From Marinomonas fungiae (GTDB lineage Bacteria > Pseudomonadota > Gammaproteobacteria > Pseudomonadales > Marinomonadaceae): DNA of 64,000 nt. The stretch's first letter is position 1. Each line of letters starts with the position of its first letter. Location of the stretch: the NCBI RefSeq assembly GCF_001418205.1, contig NZ_LIQF01000005.1, forward strand, positions 124,001-188,000. Reading direction: 5' to 3'. The position numbers and the translations under genes are program-made. The notes beneath the pieces are model-generated. The model did no database searches, was not told where the DNA came from, and saw only the letters and a program-made list of their open reading frames with translations. Shown here in pieces: positions 29,761-36,481 of this stretch.

Positions 29761-30739
29761 TCACCTTCGGGTCATAACCTTCAAGTGGTTCCTCAAAGAT
29801 GTCACATGCCTCAAAAAAGTAAGCCAGAACAGCGATTACATTTCTTTCGTAATCACGCCTCTGCATATTAGACAAGTTTTCAGGCAACATTTCATCAACC
29901 ATGTTTTTAAAAACTATATCGGACTCAGACAAACCTGTAGCTATCGCAGCCTCTGCATTGTCAGTATTTAAGTGGTGTTGATACATTTCGTTCAACGAGT
30001 CTCTAGACTGTTGGCGTGAAAACTTACTATTGGTTCGAAAATAGTCATCAACATAGCCTACCTGATAAGCCCCGACATTAAGGTGCATCGCAGTACTTCT
30101 ACCCAATTTATTAAATAGTATCTTGTTATAAAAATCGGGTGGTTCATTGACTTGAGAATCAGAAAAACCGCTGTAGTTCTTAGATACATAACCTGCAATT
30201 TCTGCGACGATTGAATTATCGATAAACCCAATATCTTCTGGCTTTGGATAATAACCACATATTGATGCAATACTGTCCTCTGGCAACTCCATGAAAACAT
30301 CTTCTAAATCAGAAGAAAGAAATACATCACAAATATCCAGACCATACTTATTCTTAACGCTATTTAGCGTTGTATAAATTTCTGGGTAGGCACCATGATA
30401 TTTGTCGTTGAACACAAAGTAGAAGTGTTTAATTTTATACTTATGCTCATTCCCCCAATACGCTATTAGTCCGTCTAAATCTTCTTCGATTTTTGAAGTA
30501 GCTGAAGTGGGATTGCCAGTCGGAGATTGAGGAGAGTAAACTTGAAAATATTTTCCCTCTAATGGGATGAATCCATCATTTTTTCTATCACCAATGCGTC
30601 CTTGTGGTTTTACTTTTTTAAATTCTTTATTTGATGCACGCATCACATCGCAAAACAAATCTTCGAATGCATTTCCATTTGACTCATGTATACGCAATTT
30701 AAAGGCTTTACGTACATCTAATTTTTGTTGAACATTCAT
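29747..30739 (-). CDS. ABC-3C C-terminal-domain protein (probable effector subunit)
   Basis: 330 residues from ATG 30739, which has GAAAGGAA upstream; the open frame continues 21 codons further without support. The N-terminal half (GNAFEDLFCDVMR, GRIGDRKNDGF, GKYFQVYSPQ) looks like a restriction endonuclease-type (PD-(D/E)xK) fold with the pattern D-G-F...Q-V-Y. The C-terminal half fits the ABC-3C C-terminal domain. It is therefore a likely DNA-cutting effector of the system; the nuclease reading is inference from motif pattern. First gene of the three-gene operon. Confidence 0.72.
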   Translation of the reverse strand: MNVQQKLDVRKAFKLRIHESNGNAFEDLFCDVMRASNKEFKKVKPQGRIGDRKNDGFIPLEGKYFQVYSPQSPTGNPTSATSKIEEDLDGLIAYWGNEHKYKIKHFYFVFNDKYHGAYPEIYTTLNSVKNKYGLDICDVFLSSDLEDVFMELPEDSIASICGYYPKPEDIGFIDNSIVAEIAGYVSKNYSGFSDSQVNEPPDFYNKILFNKLGRSTAMHLNVGAYQVGYVDDYFRTNSKFSRQQSRDSLNEMYQHHLNTDNAEAAIATGLSESDIVFKNMVDEMLPENLSNMQRRDYERNVIAVLAYFFEACDIFEEPLEGYDPKVIENA

Positions 30740-30861
30740 TGACGAATTCCTTTCACTGCATCCTCGATAGTTTTTTGTAGCCTTGGCTAGTTTAGGGCTC
30801 ACATCTTTAAAAAATTAACTATAAATATTCGCTGACTGAAGGTACTACACTTCCATTAGAA

Positions 30862-30930
30862 ACTAACGCCGTGCTCTGGGGCAAACCGAAGCGTAGCGTA
30901 GGTTTGTCCCTAGCAGCACTTTGTTAAGGC
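30862..30930 (-). other. attC site A (end of the MntA/HepT cassette)
   Basis: Read on the minus strand, outer boxes are CCTTAAC and GCGTTAG. The arms GTGCT..GGGACAAACC and GGTTTGCCCC..AGCAC pair with an unpaired A; the loop is about TACGCTACGCTTC. The hepT stop codon lies inside its first box, as is common in gene cassettes. Confidence 0.85.
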
Positions 30931-31328
30931 TTTTCTGGATAACGGGCACGAAGAAAATCAAATGTTTTCCTCAAGATTGGGGTCACATGAATAATGTCAT
31001 CATAATTGTCTTCAGCCAGCTCCTCATCGAGGTAATTGTGAGAAGTCGTATTCCGGCTATCGAGCATATCGTGCCATTCATCTTCATCATCTAGCCAGCC
31101 GATCTTAAAGGCTTCCTTCACACTTTCGCGTGGGGTTTTTGGATGAACACCTTCAAACTCTAGAGCTCTTTTTAGTGTTTTCCACATCAGCTCGATAACA
31201 TACTCAAAGCGCTGAATTGTTCCCTCGACAACAAGCTCACGATCTCTTGGAATAAGCAATGCAGCTTCAAGTTTTGTTAGTGCTTTTTCCAGATTTCCTA
31301 GGCTATCTTGTAGTTTACGATCGCTCAT
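30924..31328 (-). CDS. HEPN-domain toxin (HepT-like)
   Basis: 134 residues, all helical. The HEPN ribonuclease motif RxxxxH is present as R92-NTTS-H97 followed by NY. The protein matches the nucleotidyltransferase substrate-binding (HI0074) type. In MntA/HepT systems the HEPN protein cuts RNA, and the partner blocks it by adding AMP to a tyrosine near the motif (Y99 fits). It overlaps mntA by 14 bp. Part of an integron cassette. Confidence 0.85.
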   Translation of the reverse strand: MSDRKLQDSLGNLEKALTKLEAALLIPRDRELVVEGTIQRFEYVIELMWKTLKRALEFEGVHPKTPRESVKEAFKIGWLDDEDEWHDMLDSRNTTSHNYLDEELAEDNYDDIIHVTPILRKTFDFLRARYPEKP

Positions 31329-31608
31329 AAATTATAATTCCTTGCTCAAGTATTCTTTGTTGTAATGCAGCTGGATTTGACTCGAAGTGAACAAGTGAAA
31401 CCCAATATAATGTTCTAGACTCGGCAGCGTCCAATCGTAACTTTGAGAATTTTTTCCTGCATAAAGACTTAGAAAAAACCGCAATATCAAAGTCCGATCT
31501 ATCTTCGTGATCTCCAACGGCTCTAGACCCGAACAACACCAGTTTGTCTATTGGATAAAGTTCGACTAGCTCCTTTATGACCTTTTCTACTGATAATGGT
31601 GTGTTCAT
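31315..31608 (-). CDS. MNT-domain nucleotidyltransferase antitoxin (MntA-like)
   Basis: 97 residues from ATG 31608. The longer open frame begins inside the attC site and is rejected; AAGGC from the attC core box serves as ribosome site. The minimal nucleotidyltransferase signature is present: LFGSRAVGDHEDRSDFDIAVF, with GS and the DxD metal-binding pair. It is expected to AMPylate and silence the HEPN toxin encoded next. Such pairs are common in mobile DNA and integron cassettes, and act as toxin-antitoxin or phage-defence modules. Confidence 0.85.
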   Translation of the reverse strand: MNTPLSVEKVIKELVELYPIDKLVLFGSRAVGDHEDRSDFDIAVFSKSLCRKKFSKLRLDAAESRTLYWVSLVHFESNPAALQQRILEQGIIIYERS

Positions 31609-31617
31609 TGCGAGTAG

Positions 31618-31676
31618 CCTTAACGTCCAGCCAAAGCGCCGCTGCTTTTTAGCGGTCGCTTTCGGCAAATTGTTGT
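31618..31676 (-). other. attC site C (end of cassette 1)
   Basis: Read on the minus strand, outer boxes are CAACAAT and CGTTAAGG. The arms GCCGAAAGCGACCGC and GCGGCGCTTTGGC pair perfectly except for an unpaired G and A; the loop is TAAAAAGCA. This is classic attC structure. Confidence 0.83.
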
Positions 31677-32280
31677 TTGATGACGAGAAACAAAAGCGTC
31701 TGAATATATTCAGGCATCCTCCCCATCGAGGAATTTACAAGAGAAAGCGTGGAAAAAGAAAGCTATGATTGCTCATGCATTACCTTAAAATGAAGTGCTT
31801 GTCTGTTGTAACAACCCACTTCGTTGTTCATCAGCAAGCACTTCATTTTAAGGTTAAAAGAGTAAAAGGCTGTCAATCATATTTCCAATACCCTTTCGCT
31901 CTAAAAATTCCTCTCAATATACTGGATGGATATACATAAAATATCTTATATGTACTATCCTTGTATCAAGTAACCACGCGTTCTATTTGCAAACAACAGC
32001 TTAATAGTGCGCATGCGCGTTTACGCATTGCCGGAGCACTAAAAGAAAACCTTCTAACGATTTGTTTTAAAAGTATTTTTCTGGCTTACCCCATAGCAAC
32101 TCAAAACATGAAATCGAGCATGCGCGTTATATCTTTTGTCCACAGCACGTTATTCTGGCTGCAGCATTGTTTAGTTATTGATCTTAGTACACTTTCACTG
32201 ACGCTTCTATGACAAAACGAGAAACTGAATAGTATTCAGATCATAAAAACAGGCACCCAATTTGCGAATACAAAAATAAA
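31677..32280. other. Gene-poor first cassette and attI region
   Basis: About 600 bp with no convincing gene; short plus-strand frames at 31577-31768 and 31961-32212 lack ribosome sites and family likeness. It contains the 20-bp inverted repeat at 31782-31854 and should contain attI and the cassette promoter, neither of which I could place exactly. Confidence 0.5.
31782..31854. repeat. Perfect 20-bp inverted repeat with 33-bp spacer
   Basis: Arms 31782-31801 and 31835-31854 are exact reverse complements (starting ACCTTAAAATG). Inside the spacer a smaller pair, AACAAC and GTTGTT, could add a second stem. It lies in the first cassette region, where no gene is visible. Confidence 0.8.
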
Positions 32281-32296
32281 CTGTATATTTATACAG
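32281..32296 (+). promoter_or_regulatory. LexA box of the integron integrase
   Basis: CTGTATATTTATACAG matches the CTG-N10-CAG SOS box exactly and lies 31 bp before the integrase ATG. Control of integron integrases by LexA is established. Confidence 0.88.
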
Positions 32297-32327
32297 ATTT
32301 ATTAGATATATCCACAAGGAGTGTGTG

Positions 32328-32483
32328 ATGTCTTCCAGCCCTTTTATGAATCACCTTCGCAGCGAGTTGCGTATCCGTGGCTACAGTATGAAAACGGAAA
32401 AGTCCTACTTGTATTGGATTCGTTATTTCATTCGCTTTCATAATTCGACAGGCACACCGTATCAATGCAAAACCAAAAGTTAA
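32328..32483 (+). pseudogene. intI: Truncated integron integrase
   Basis: 51 codons remain of an integrase that is normally about 320-340 residues. The start has AAGGAG upstream. The residues LRSELRIRGYSMKTEKSYLY and WIRYFIRFHN are the typical N-terminal SAM-like domain of integron integrases. Homology ends at about residue 40; the remaining codons run into the TnsB-type sites of a transposon end and stop there. All catalytic residues are lost, so it is inactive. Confidence 0.85.
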
Positions 32484-32607
32484 CACTTCAATTCCATTTT
32501 TGGCGGGATTTTGAGAAGAAAACACTGAAAGCCCCAGCGCATCGAGCACTGAGGCTATTTGAGGAGAATTCGGGCTAAAAAGTTAACGGTTTAATTTATT
32601 GAATCCA
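32475..32607 (+). repeat. Degenerate Tn7-like right end (older element)
   Basis: Two TnsB-type sites (32475-32493 and 32578-32596) flank a terminator-like hairpin (AAAGCC...GGCT). The outer site is followed 11 bp later by the terminal TGAATCCA. The same layout, site then hairpin then site 104 bp on, occurs at the right end of the intact element at 62107-62229; but here two inner sites are missing. Only 9 bp separate this end from the left end of the next transposon. Confidence 0.75.
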
Positions 32608-32616
32608 ACCCTCTAC

Positions 32617-32782
32617 TGGATTCAGAGAATTAGACCGTATACTTTTTGAGGTCTCTAGCTCAGTGAATTGGCACTCGAAAATTTCTACAAAAAGAAATTC
32701 AACCTTATACTTTTGCCAAAAAGTTTACTAACGATCATTTTTCACACAGAAATAAGAAAAAGGAATTGAACCGTATACTTTT
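32617..32782. repeat. Left end of the Tn7-like transposon
   Basis: Terminal TGGATTCAGAGAATTAGACC, then three sites of pattern AATT-N-RACC-TATACTTTT at 32628-32647, 32696-32714 and 32764-32782. Their starts are exactly 68 bp apart. Three spaced sites is the pattern of the Tn7 left end. Confidence 0.87.
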
Positions 32783-33111
32783 AATGCGAAAAAGCACCAA
32801 AACAGTGCGCTGATACACCATTTGAATAATGTCTTCCTACCAAGCAAGAGATACTAATGATGTCTTAGACACGCGCACACCTCGAAAATGACATCACATA
32901 TCTATCTTAGCACTTATCAGAAAAATAGCATTCTCTGCATAAGGCGAAGTTTATGAGCCCCCCCTTAGAGCAATAATTAGTCTACATCGAATGATACTAG
33001 AGATCCGAACTGCATCTGATGTAGGCAAAGAGACTTATGGACCACACTACCAAAGCATTTTTTAACCTTAATACGCCTTTAATATCACTTTAGATAGAGC
33101 TATCGAGCGAA
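32783..33111. other. Gene-free stretch inside the left end
   Basis: About 330 bp with no open frame of note and no repeat that I recognise. It separates the left end from the decayed duplicate gene. Confidence 0.4.
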
Positions 33112-33345
33112 CTAATTATGAATATATTTGCGAAGCTCACGCCCAAAGCGGTCAAGAATCGGACCCAATATTTCGTTGGGACAGCCTGAAATAAGCTGTG
33201 TTTCGGGGGTATTTGTCCCTGGATGTAAGCTGTTATGGAGAGTCTATAGAGGGTATAGCTGCTCAATGAGCTTGTGAAGCATTGCCAAAAATGTGAAGGC
33301 GTATTGATCAGGGATATCAATACCTAGGTAGAACTTGAGTTCTTA
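33112..33345 (-). pseudogene. Decayed duplicate of the 91-residue tns-operon gene
   Basis: In one frame the minus strand reads LKFYLGIDIPDQYAFTFLAM, then an in-frame TAG, then NTPETQLISGCPNEILGPIL to a final stop. This aligns with the intact gene at 33716-33991 over its last 75 residues (IPDQYAFTFL, PQTQLISSCP, EPILDEFG). The first 15 residues are missing. It is a tandem duplicate that has lost its start and gained a stop. Confidence 0.75.
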
Positions 33346-33358
33346 TCCTTCTTTATAG

Positions 33359-33664
33359 TTACGCATAATTAAAATGATACTTCATGAAAAAATCCAGATG
33401 ACAGGCTCGTCCTTTCGCAATTTCTTCAATCTGCTTCCACAGCATTGGTAAATAGACCTTAATAGCTTCAGCATCAGCTTGGAGATACTCATCGACACAG
33501 CCACCTTCTGCTGCTTTGAGCCAATCGGACGGACTTAAAAGACTCAGCCCATGGTGAAAAAACTCAGGGATAGCTTTTCGAATCGATTCTTCACTACCTG
33601 TTGCAACGTAAATAGTCACACCTTCACCTGTAGCGAAATAACGACTAACTCCAATATAAAACAT
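33359..33664 (-). CDS. Unknown small protein at the end of the tns operon
   Basis: 101 residues, no membrane segment, no recognised domain. A perfect GGAGGAG ribosome site precedes the ATG. It follows the 91-residue gene by 51 bp and lies between that gene and its decayed copy, so the pair of genes may once have been duplicated as a unit. Position suggests a role in transposition or its control, but nothing in the sequence proves it. Confidence 0.65.
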   Translation of the reverse strand: MFYIGVSRYFATGEGVTIYVATGSEESIRKAIPEFFHHGLSLLSPSDWLKAAEGGCVDEYLQADAEAIKVYLPMLWKQIEEIAKGRACHLDFFMKYHFNYA

Positions 33665-33715
33665 AATTCACTCCTCCTCGATTATAGATTCTTTTAGAGC
33701 ATTCATTCTCAGTTA

Positions 33716-33991
33716 TCACTGTAGGCAGATTCTTAGTTTTGCACCGAATTCGTCAAGAATTGGCTCTAACAGTTCTCTGGGGCAACTCGATATTAGCTGT
33801 GTTTGTGGGATTTGAGTCCTTGGATCGAGTTCTATGTGAAGCACCTCAAGAGGGTAAGGTTGCTCACATAACTTGTGCAGCATCACCAAAAATGTGAATG
33901 CGTATTGGTCTGGTATCTCTATGCAGGGATAAAACTTGAAGTCCTCTCTTGTAACCACCAGTCCTATAACCACATCATGATCCAGCCACAT
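33716..33991 (-). CDS. Unknown small protein coupled to tniQ1
   Basis: 91 residues, soluble, no recognised domain. The ATG lies one base past the tniQ1 stop, with the ribosome site GAGG inside the tniQ1 end; translation is therefore coupled. Such tight linkage makes a role with the TniQ target selector likely. A decayed duplicate lies at 33112-33345, which keeps the motif PDQYAFTFL and the ending region. Confidence 0.7.
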   Translation of the reverse strand: MWLDHDVVIGLVVTREDFKFYPCIEIPDQYAFTFLVMLHKLCEQPYPLEVLHIELDPRTQIPQTQLISSCPRELLEPILDEFGAKLRICLQ

Positions 33992-33992
33992 A

Positions 33993-35579
33993 CTAAGATT
34001 CCTCTTTAAGTACGCCTAACATCATCAGTAAATGCTTCGATTTAGGAAGTTTTTCCAGCCGCTTCAGCAGTCTACCGTGTCCTAATAGTAAGTGACTGAC
34101 TTTCGAAATTGGCATGTTTTGAATGTTTTCAATCTTCAGAATGTCTAAATAAATACGCTCATCTTCCTCTGAGCAATCCATAACTGGCGTTTGAAAAGCC
34201 ATTTTAGGAGGTAACAGCTCTTCAAGTCGCTGTGGTGCATATTTGTACAAGTAAAAGAATTCCTTGTTATACACTTGCTTAATGTTTTGCCTAGACCAAT
34301 CAGGATGATTCTCTACCGCATGCTTGATCATATATATAGAGCGTTCAAGTCGTCTCATCTTAGCCAAATTATGTCGCCATTCGGGTAATCCTGGCACTTT
34401 GCTAATTTCTGTCTCTATAACGTGAAGCTTTAAACTAAATGCATCAGCTATAAACTGTCTGTGCCTTCCCAGTAAAGCGAAGATCAAAAATTGCTGATAC
34501 CAGGGTGGAGTGGCACTAGGCACGCGATTAATTTTAATGCCATTCAAGGCTGCTACTCTCTCTATGACAGAGTACACACATCCAAGTTCTGCTTTTATTT
34601 CCGCTTTGCTGAAACCACTTTTGATCATAAACAGCACTAAATCATCAATATTCTGCTTCTTGTTCACTCTCTCCTTTTGCTTCAAAAACCGCCCGTCATC
34701 TATGGAAATCACATGATCAAGCCATACCTGCAAAAGCAAATGATGAAATGGATGCTGTATGAAATTCGTGTTTTCTCGAAGCATGTGCCCAAGAAACTTA
34801 AAGGTCATAACCTTTTCAAGACCCTTTTGCGGCTGAAAATCGTTGTAGTATCTACAAATATCATGGCGTAGCTGAGACTCGCGAATTCGATCATTCCTTG
34901 TCACAAGACCAAGCTGCTTAAGAATTGATCGATAATACTGGAGATGGTTTTCATGCTCATTAAAAGATGAGTGAACCAAGTTGTTTACGATCTGCATCGC
35001 TTTAAAAGCGACAATACGATTCTTACTCGCACAGTTCTCTACTCTACTTAGTAAATAGGTTGGCAGCTGAAACTTACGATCAATACCAAAGTCTGAATTT
35101 TCGGTAACGATGAGCTGAATGCCATGAATTGGGCAAGAGTCAATGCCTGGGAATTGAGGGTGAACTGTATAGATTCGTAGGCCTGTCTCCTGCCTTAATT
35201 CATCGACACATAATGGACAAAAATAGTGTCCAGCTTCACAGCCCAAACCCGCATTTGCAATCAAGTTTGGAAGGGGTGTTTTTGAGTTGTAAGTCAAGGA
35301 AGCAATGTAGTCACCTTTTGGGTCATATCCAAAGTAGGCAAATAGTGGATATAAAGTGTGCTCCCTCACGATTTCATCTAGCTTTCTTTCCCCTGCAATA
35401 TTCATTAGGGATTGCGGTAGAAATGGATGAACTCTTATTCTTCTCGTACCAAAAAGCGCTTCATACGTATCTCTTATTTGAGCGTTACCGAATCTCAGAT
35501 GATAACGGCTAGCCCAACTAAACACTGTTTCAGCTGGGTAAAAATCTAAGCGATTAATTTGTGGTGGAATGCCATTCAT
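33993..35579 (-). CDS. tnsD: TniQ family target selector, TnsD-like (TniQ1)
   Basis: 528 residues, the length of TnsD. The N-terminal TniQ domain starts PAETVFSWASRYHLRFGN and has the zinc ligands C-PLC (FCPLC) and CPIHG at about residues 115-145. A long C-terminal DNA-binding region follows. TnsD-type proteins bind the 3' end of a conserved host gene and recruit TnsC; here that gene should be yhiN. It overlaps tniQ2 by 26 bp and is followed by two small unknown genes. Confidence 0.87.
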   Translation of the reverse strand: MNGIPPQINRLDFYPAETVFSWASRYHLRFGNAQIRDTYEALFGTRRIRVHPFLPQSLMNIAGERKLDEIVREHTLYPLFAYFGYDPKGDYIASLTYNSKTPLPNLIANAGLGCEAGHYFCPLCVDELRQETGLRIYTVHPQFPGIDSCPIHGIQLIVTENSDFGIDRKFQLPTYLLSRVENCASKNRIVAFKAMQIVNNLVHSSFNEHENHLQYYRSILKQLGLVTRNDRIRESQLRHDICRYYNDFQPQKGLEKVMTFKFLGHMLRENTNFIQHPFHHLLLQVWLDHVISIDDGRFLKQKERVNKKQNIDDLVLFMIKSGFSKAEIKAELGCVYSVIERVAALNGIKINRVPSATPPWYQQFLIFALLGRHRQFIADAFSLKLHVIETEISKVPGLPEWRHNLAKMRRLERSIYMIKHAVENHPDWSRQNIKQVYNKEFFYLYKYAPQRLEELLPPKMAFQTPVMDCSEEDERIYLDILKIENIQNMPISKVSHLLLGHGRLLKRLEKLPKSKHLLMMLGVLKEES

Positions 35580-36480
35580 GATTAATCACTCCATCGAGAG
35601 TCGATAGTTTTTCACGAAGCCAAAATATCGTTACTAACCAATAGATTGGTGAGCGCACGCCTTGGAACGATTTGTCCTCATGCAAAGCGAGCCATAATGG
35701 ATTAGAGACATATTGATGCCCATTTGCGTATCGCCTAATCATCTCAACAAAGAAGTTTTCTCCGAGATCTGAGTACATCTCTTTAAAGAGAGCGTTTATT
35801 CGTTCTTTATCAAAGTAATAAGTGACTTTACGATCAATTTCGAGCAACTCGAAAACATTTTGCTTAATGCGTGTCGCCAGGGTTAAATCGGCTTTAAAGG
35901 CTTCACAAAGTTGATATATAAATGACTGCCACTTGAGTTGCCACTCAAACTGAATAACCATCTCTTCAGCTTTCCCGAGCCATTCCTGAGGTAAGCTATA
36001 GTCATGCACATGTAGTTTCTGATGTGTAAACAATGGGGTCTTGTGCTTGGCGCAAATCATAGCGCCAAAATAATGATGCGATGAATGCCAGTATGAAAAT
36101 CCTAGCATCTCTCTTTCTTTCTGTGCGCAGTCTGCACAAAAACGCCAACCTCGATGCCCAGCAAATGAGGTAAGCTCGCTTGCTCGTAAACGTCCTCTTG
36201 CCGAAGTATTCTCTTGATCAAGCGAGATCACCCAAGGTGCTGTCGTTGTGTGCTCTAACCAAAACTCATGCTCAGCTTTAGAAGCATCATGCGCTCTATA
36301 TCGCTGAACGATCTCAGTGCACTGATCGCTAAAGGGAGCTTGTGCATGCAGTTTCCTGTTAGCTAACTCCAAGTGGTTGAACCAACGACGCTCTCCCATA
36401 TTCCTCTGGCCGCTGAGTAGCTTTGATCGGACTAGCCCGCTAAATACATGCTCATCCTGTTGCAGTGTTTCAAGAATCAT
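35554..36480 (-). CDS. tniQ: Second TniQ family protein (TniQ2)
   Basis: 308 residues from ATG 36480, which has GAGGGG upstream and starts right after the tnsC stop; the open frame that overlaps tnsC is rejected. The zinc motif of TniQ is present (FCADCAQKE...HHYFGAMICAKHKTPLF). It is shorter than TnsD and lacks the long C-terminal region. Elements with two TniQ proteins are known; the second may select another class of target, such as mobile plasmids, or act as adaptor to TnsC. Confidence 0.83.
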   Translation of the reverse strand: MILETLQQDEHVFSGLVRSKLLSGQRNMGERRWFNHLELANRKLHAQAPFSDQCTEIVQRYRAHDASKAEHEFWLEHTTTAPWVISLDQENTSARGRLRASELTSFAGHRGWRFCADCAQKEREMLGFSYWHSSHHYFGAMICAKHKTPLFTHQKLHVHDYSLPQEWLGKAEEMVIQFEWQLKWQSFIYQLCEAFKADLTLATRIKQNVFELLEIDRKVTYYFDKERINALFKEMYSDLGENFFVEMIRRYANGHQYVSNPLWLALHEDKSFQGVRSPIYWLVTIFWLREKLSTLDGVINHEWHSTTN

Positions 36481-36481
36481 T

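Larger units (their letters stand above)
27667..32483. mobile_element. Integron remnant with defence cassettes
   Basis: The layout is canonical. A truncated integron integrase reads right (32328-32483), and cassettes lie behind it with genes reading left, each followed by an attC site. Cassette 1 (about 31676 to attI) has no clear gene. Cassette 2 holds the MntA/HepT pair (attC at 30862). Cassette 3 holds the ABC-3C operon (attC at 27667). The integrase stops at a Tn7-like right end, so the integron was cut by or carried inside such an element. The attI site itself could not be placed. Confidence 0.8.

Noticed and set aside
31315..31668. 117-residue version of the MntA-like protein
   Set aside because: The extra N-terminus is encoded by the attC site; ATG 31608 has the ribosome site and fits the family length.
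32289..32549. Minus-strand 86-residue open frame
   Set aside because: It is the shadow of the truncated integrase and the degenerate transposon end.
33090..33320. 76-residue minus-strand open frame
   Set aside because: It is an out-of-frame reading over the decayed duplicate at 33112-33345, whose true frame aligns with the 91-residue gene.
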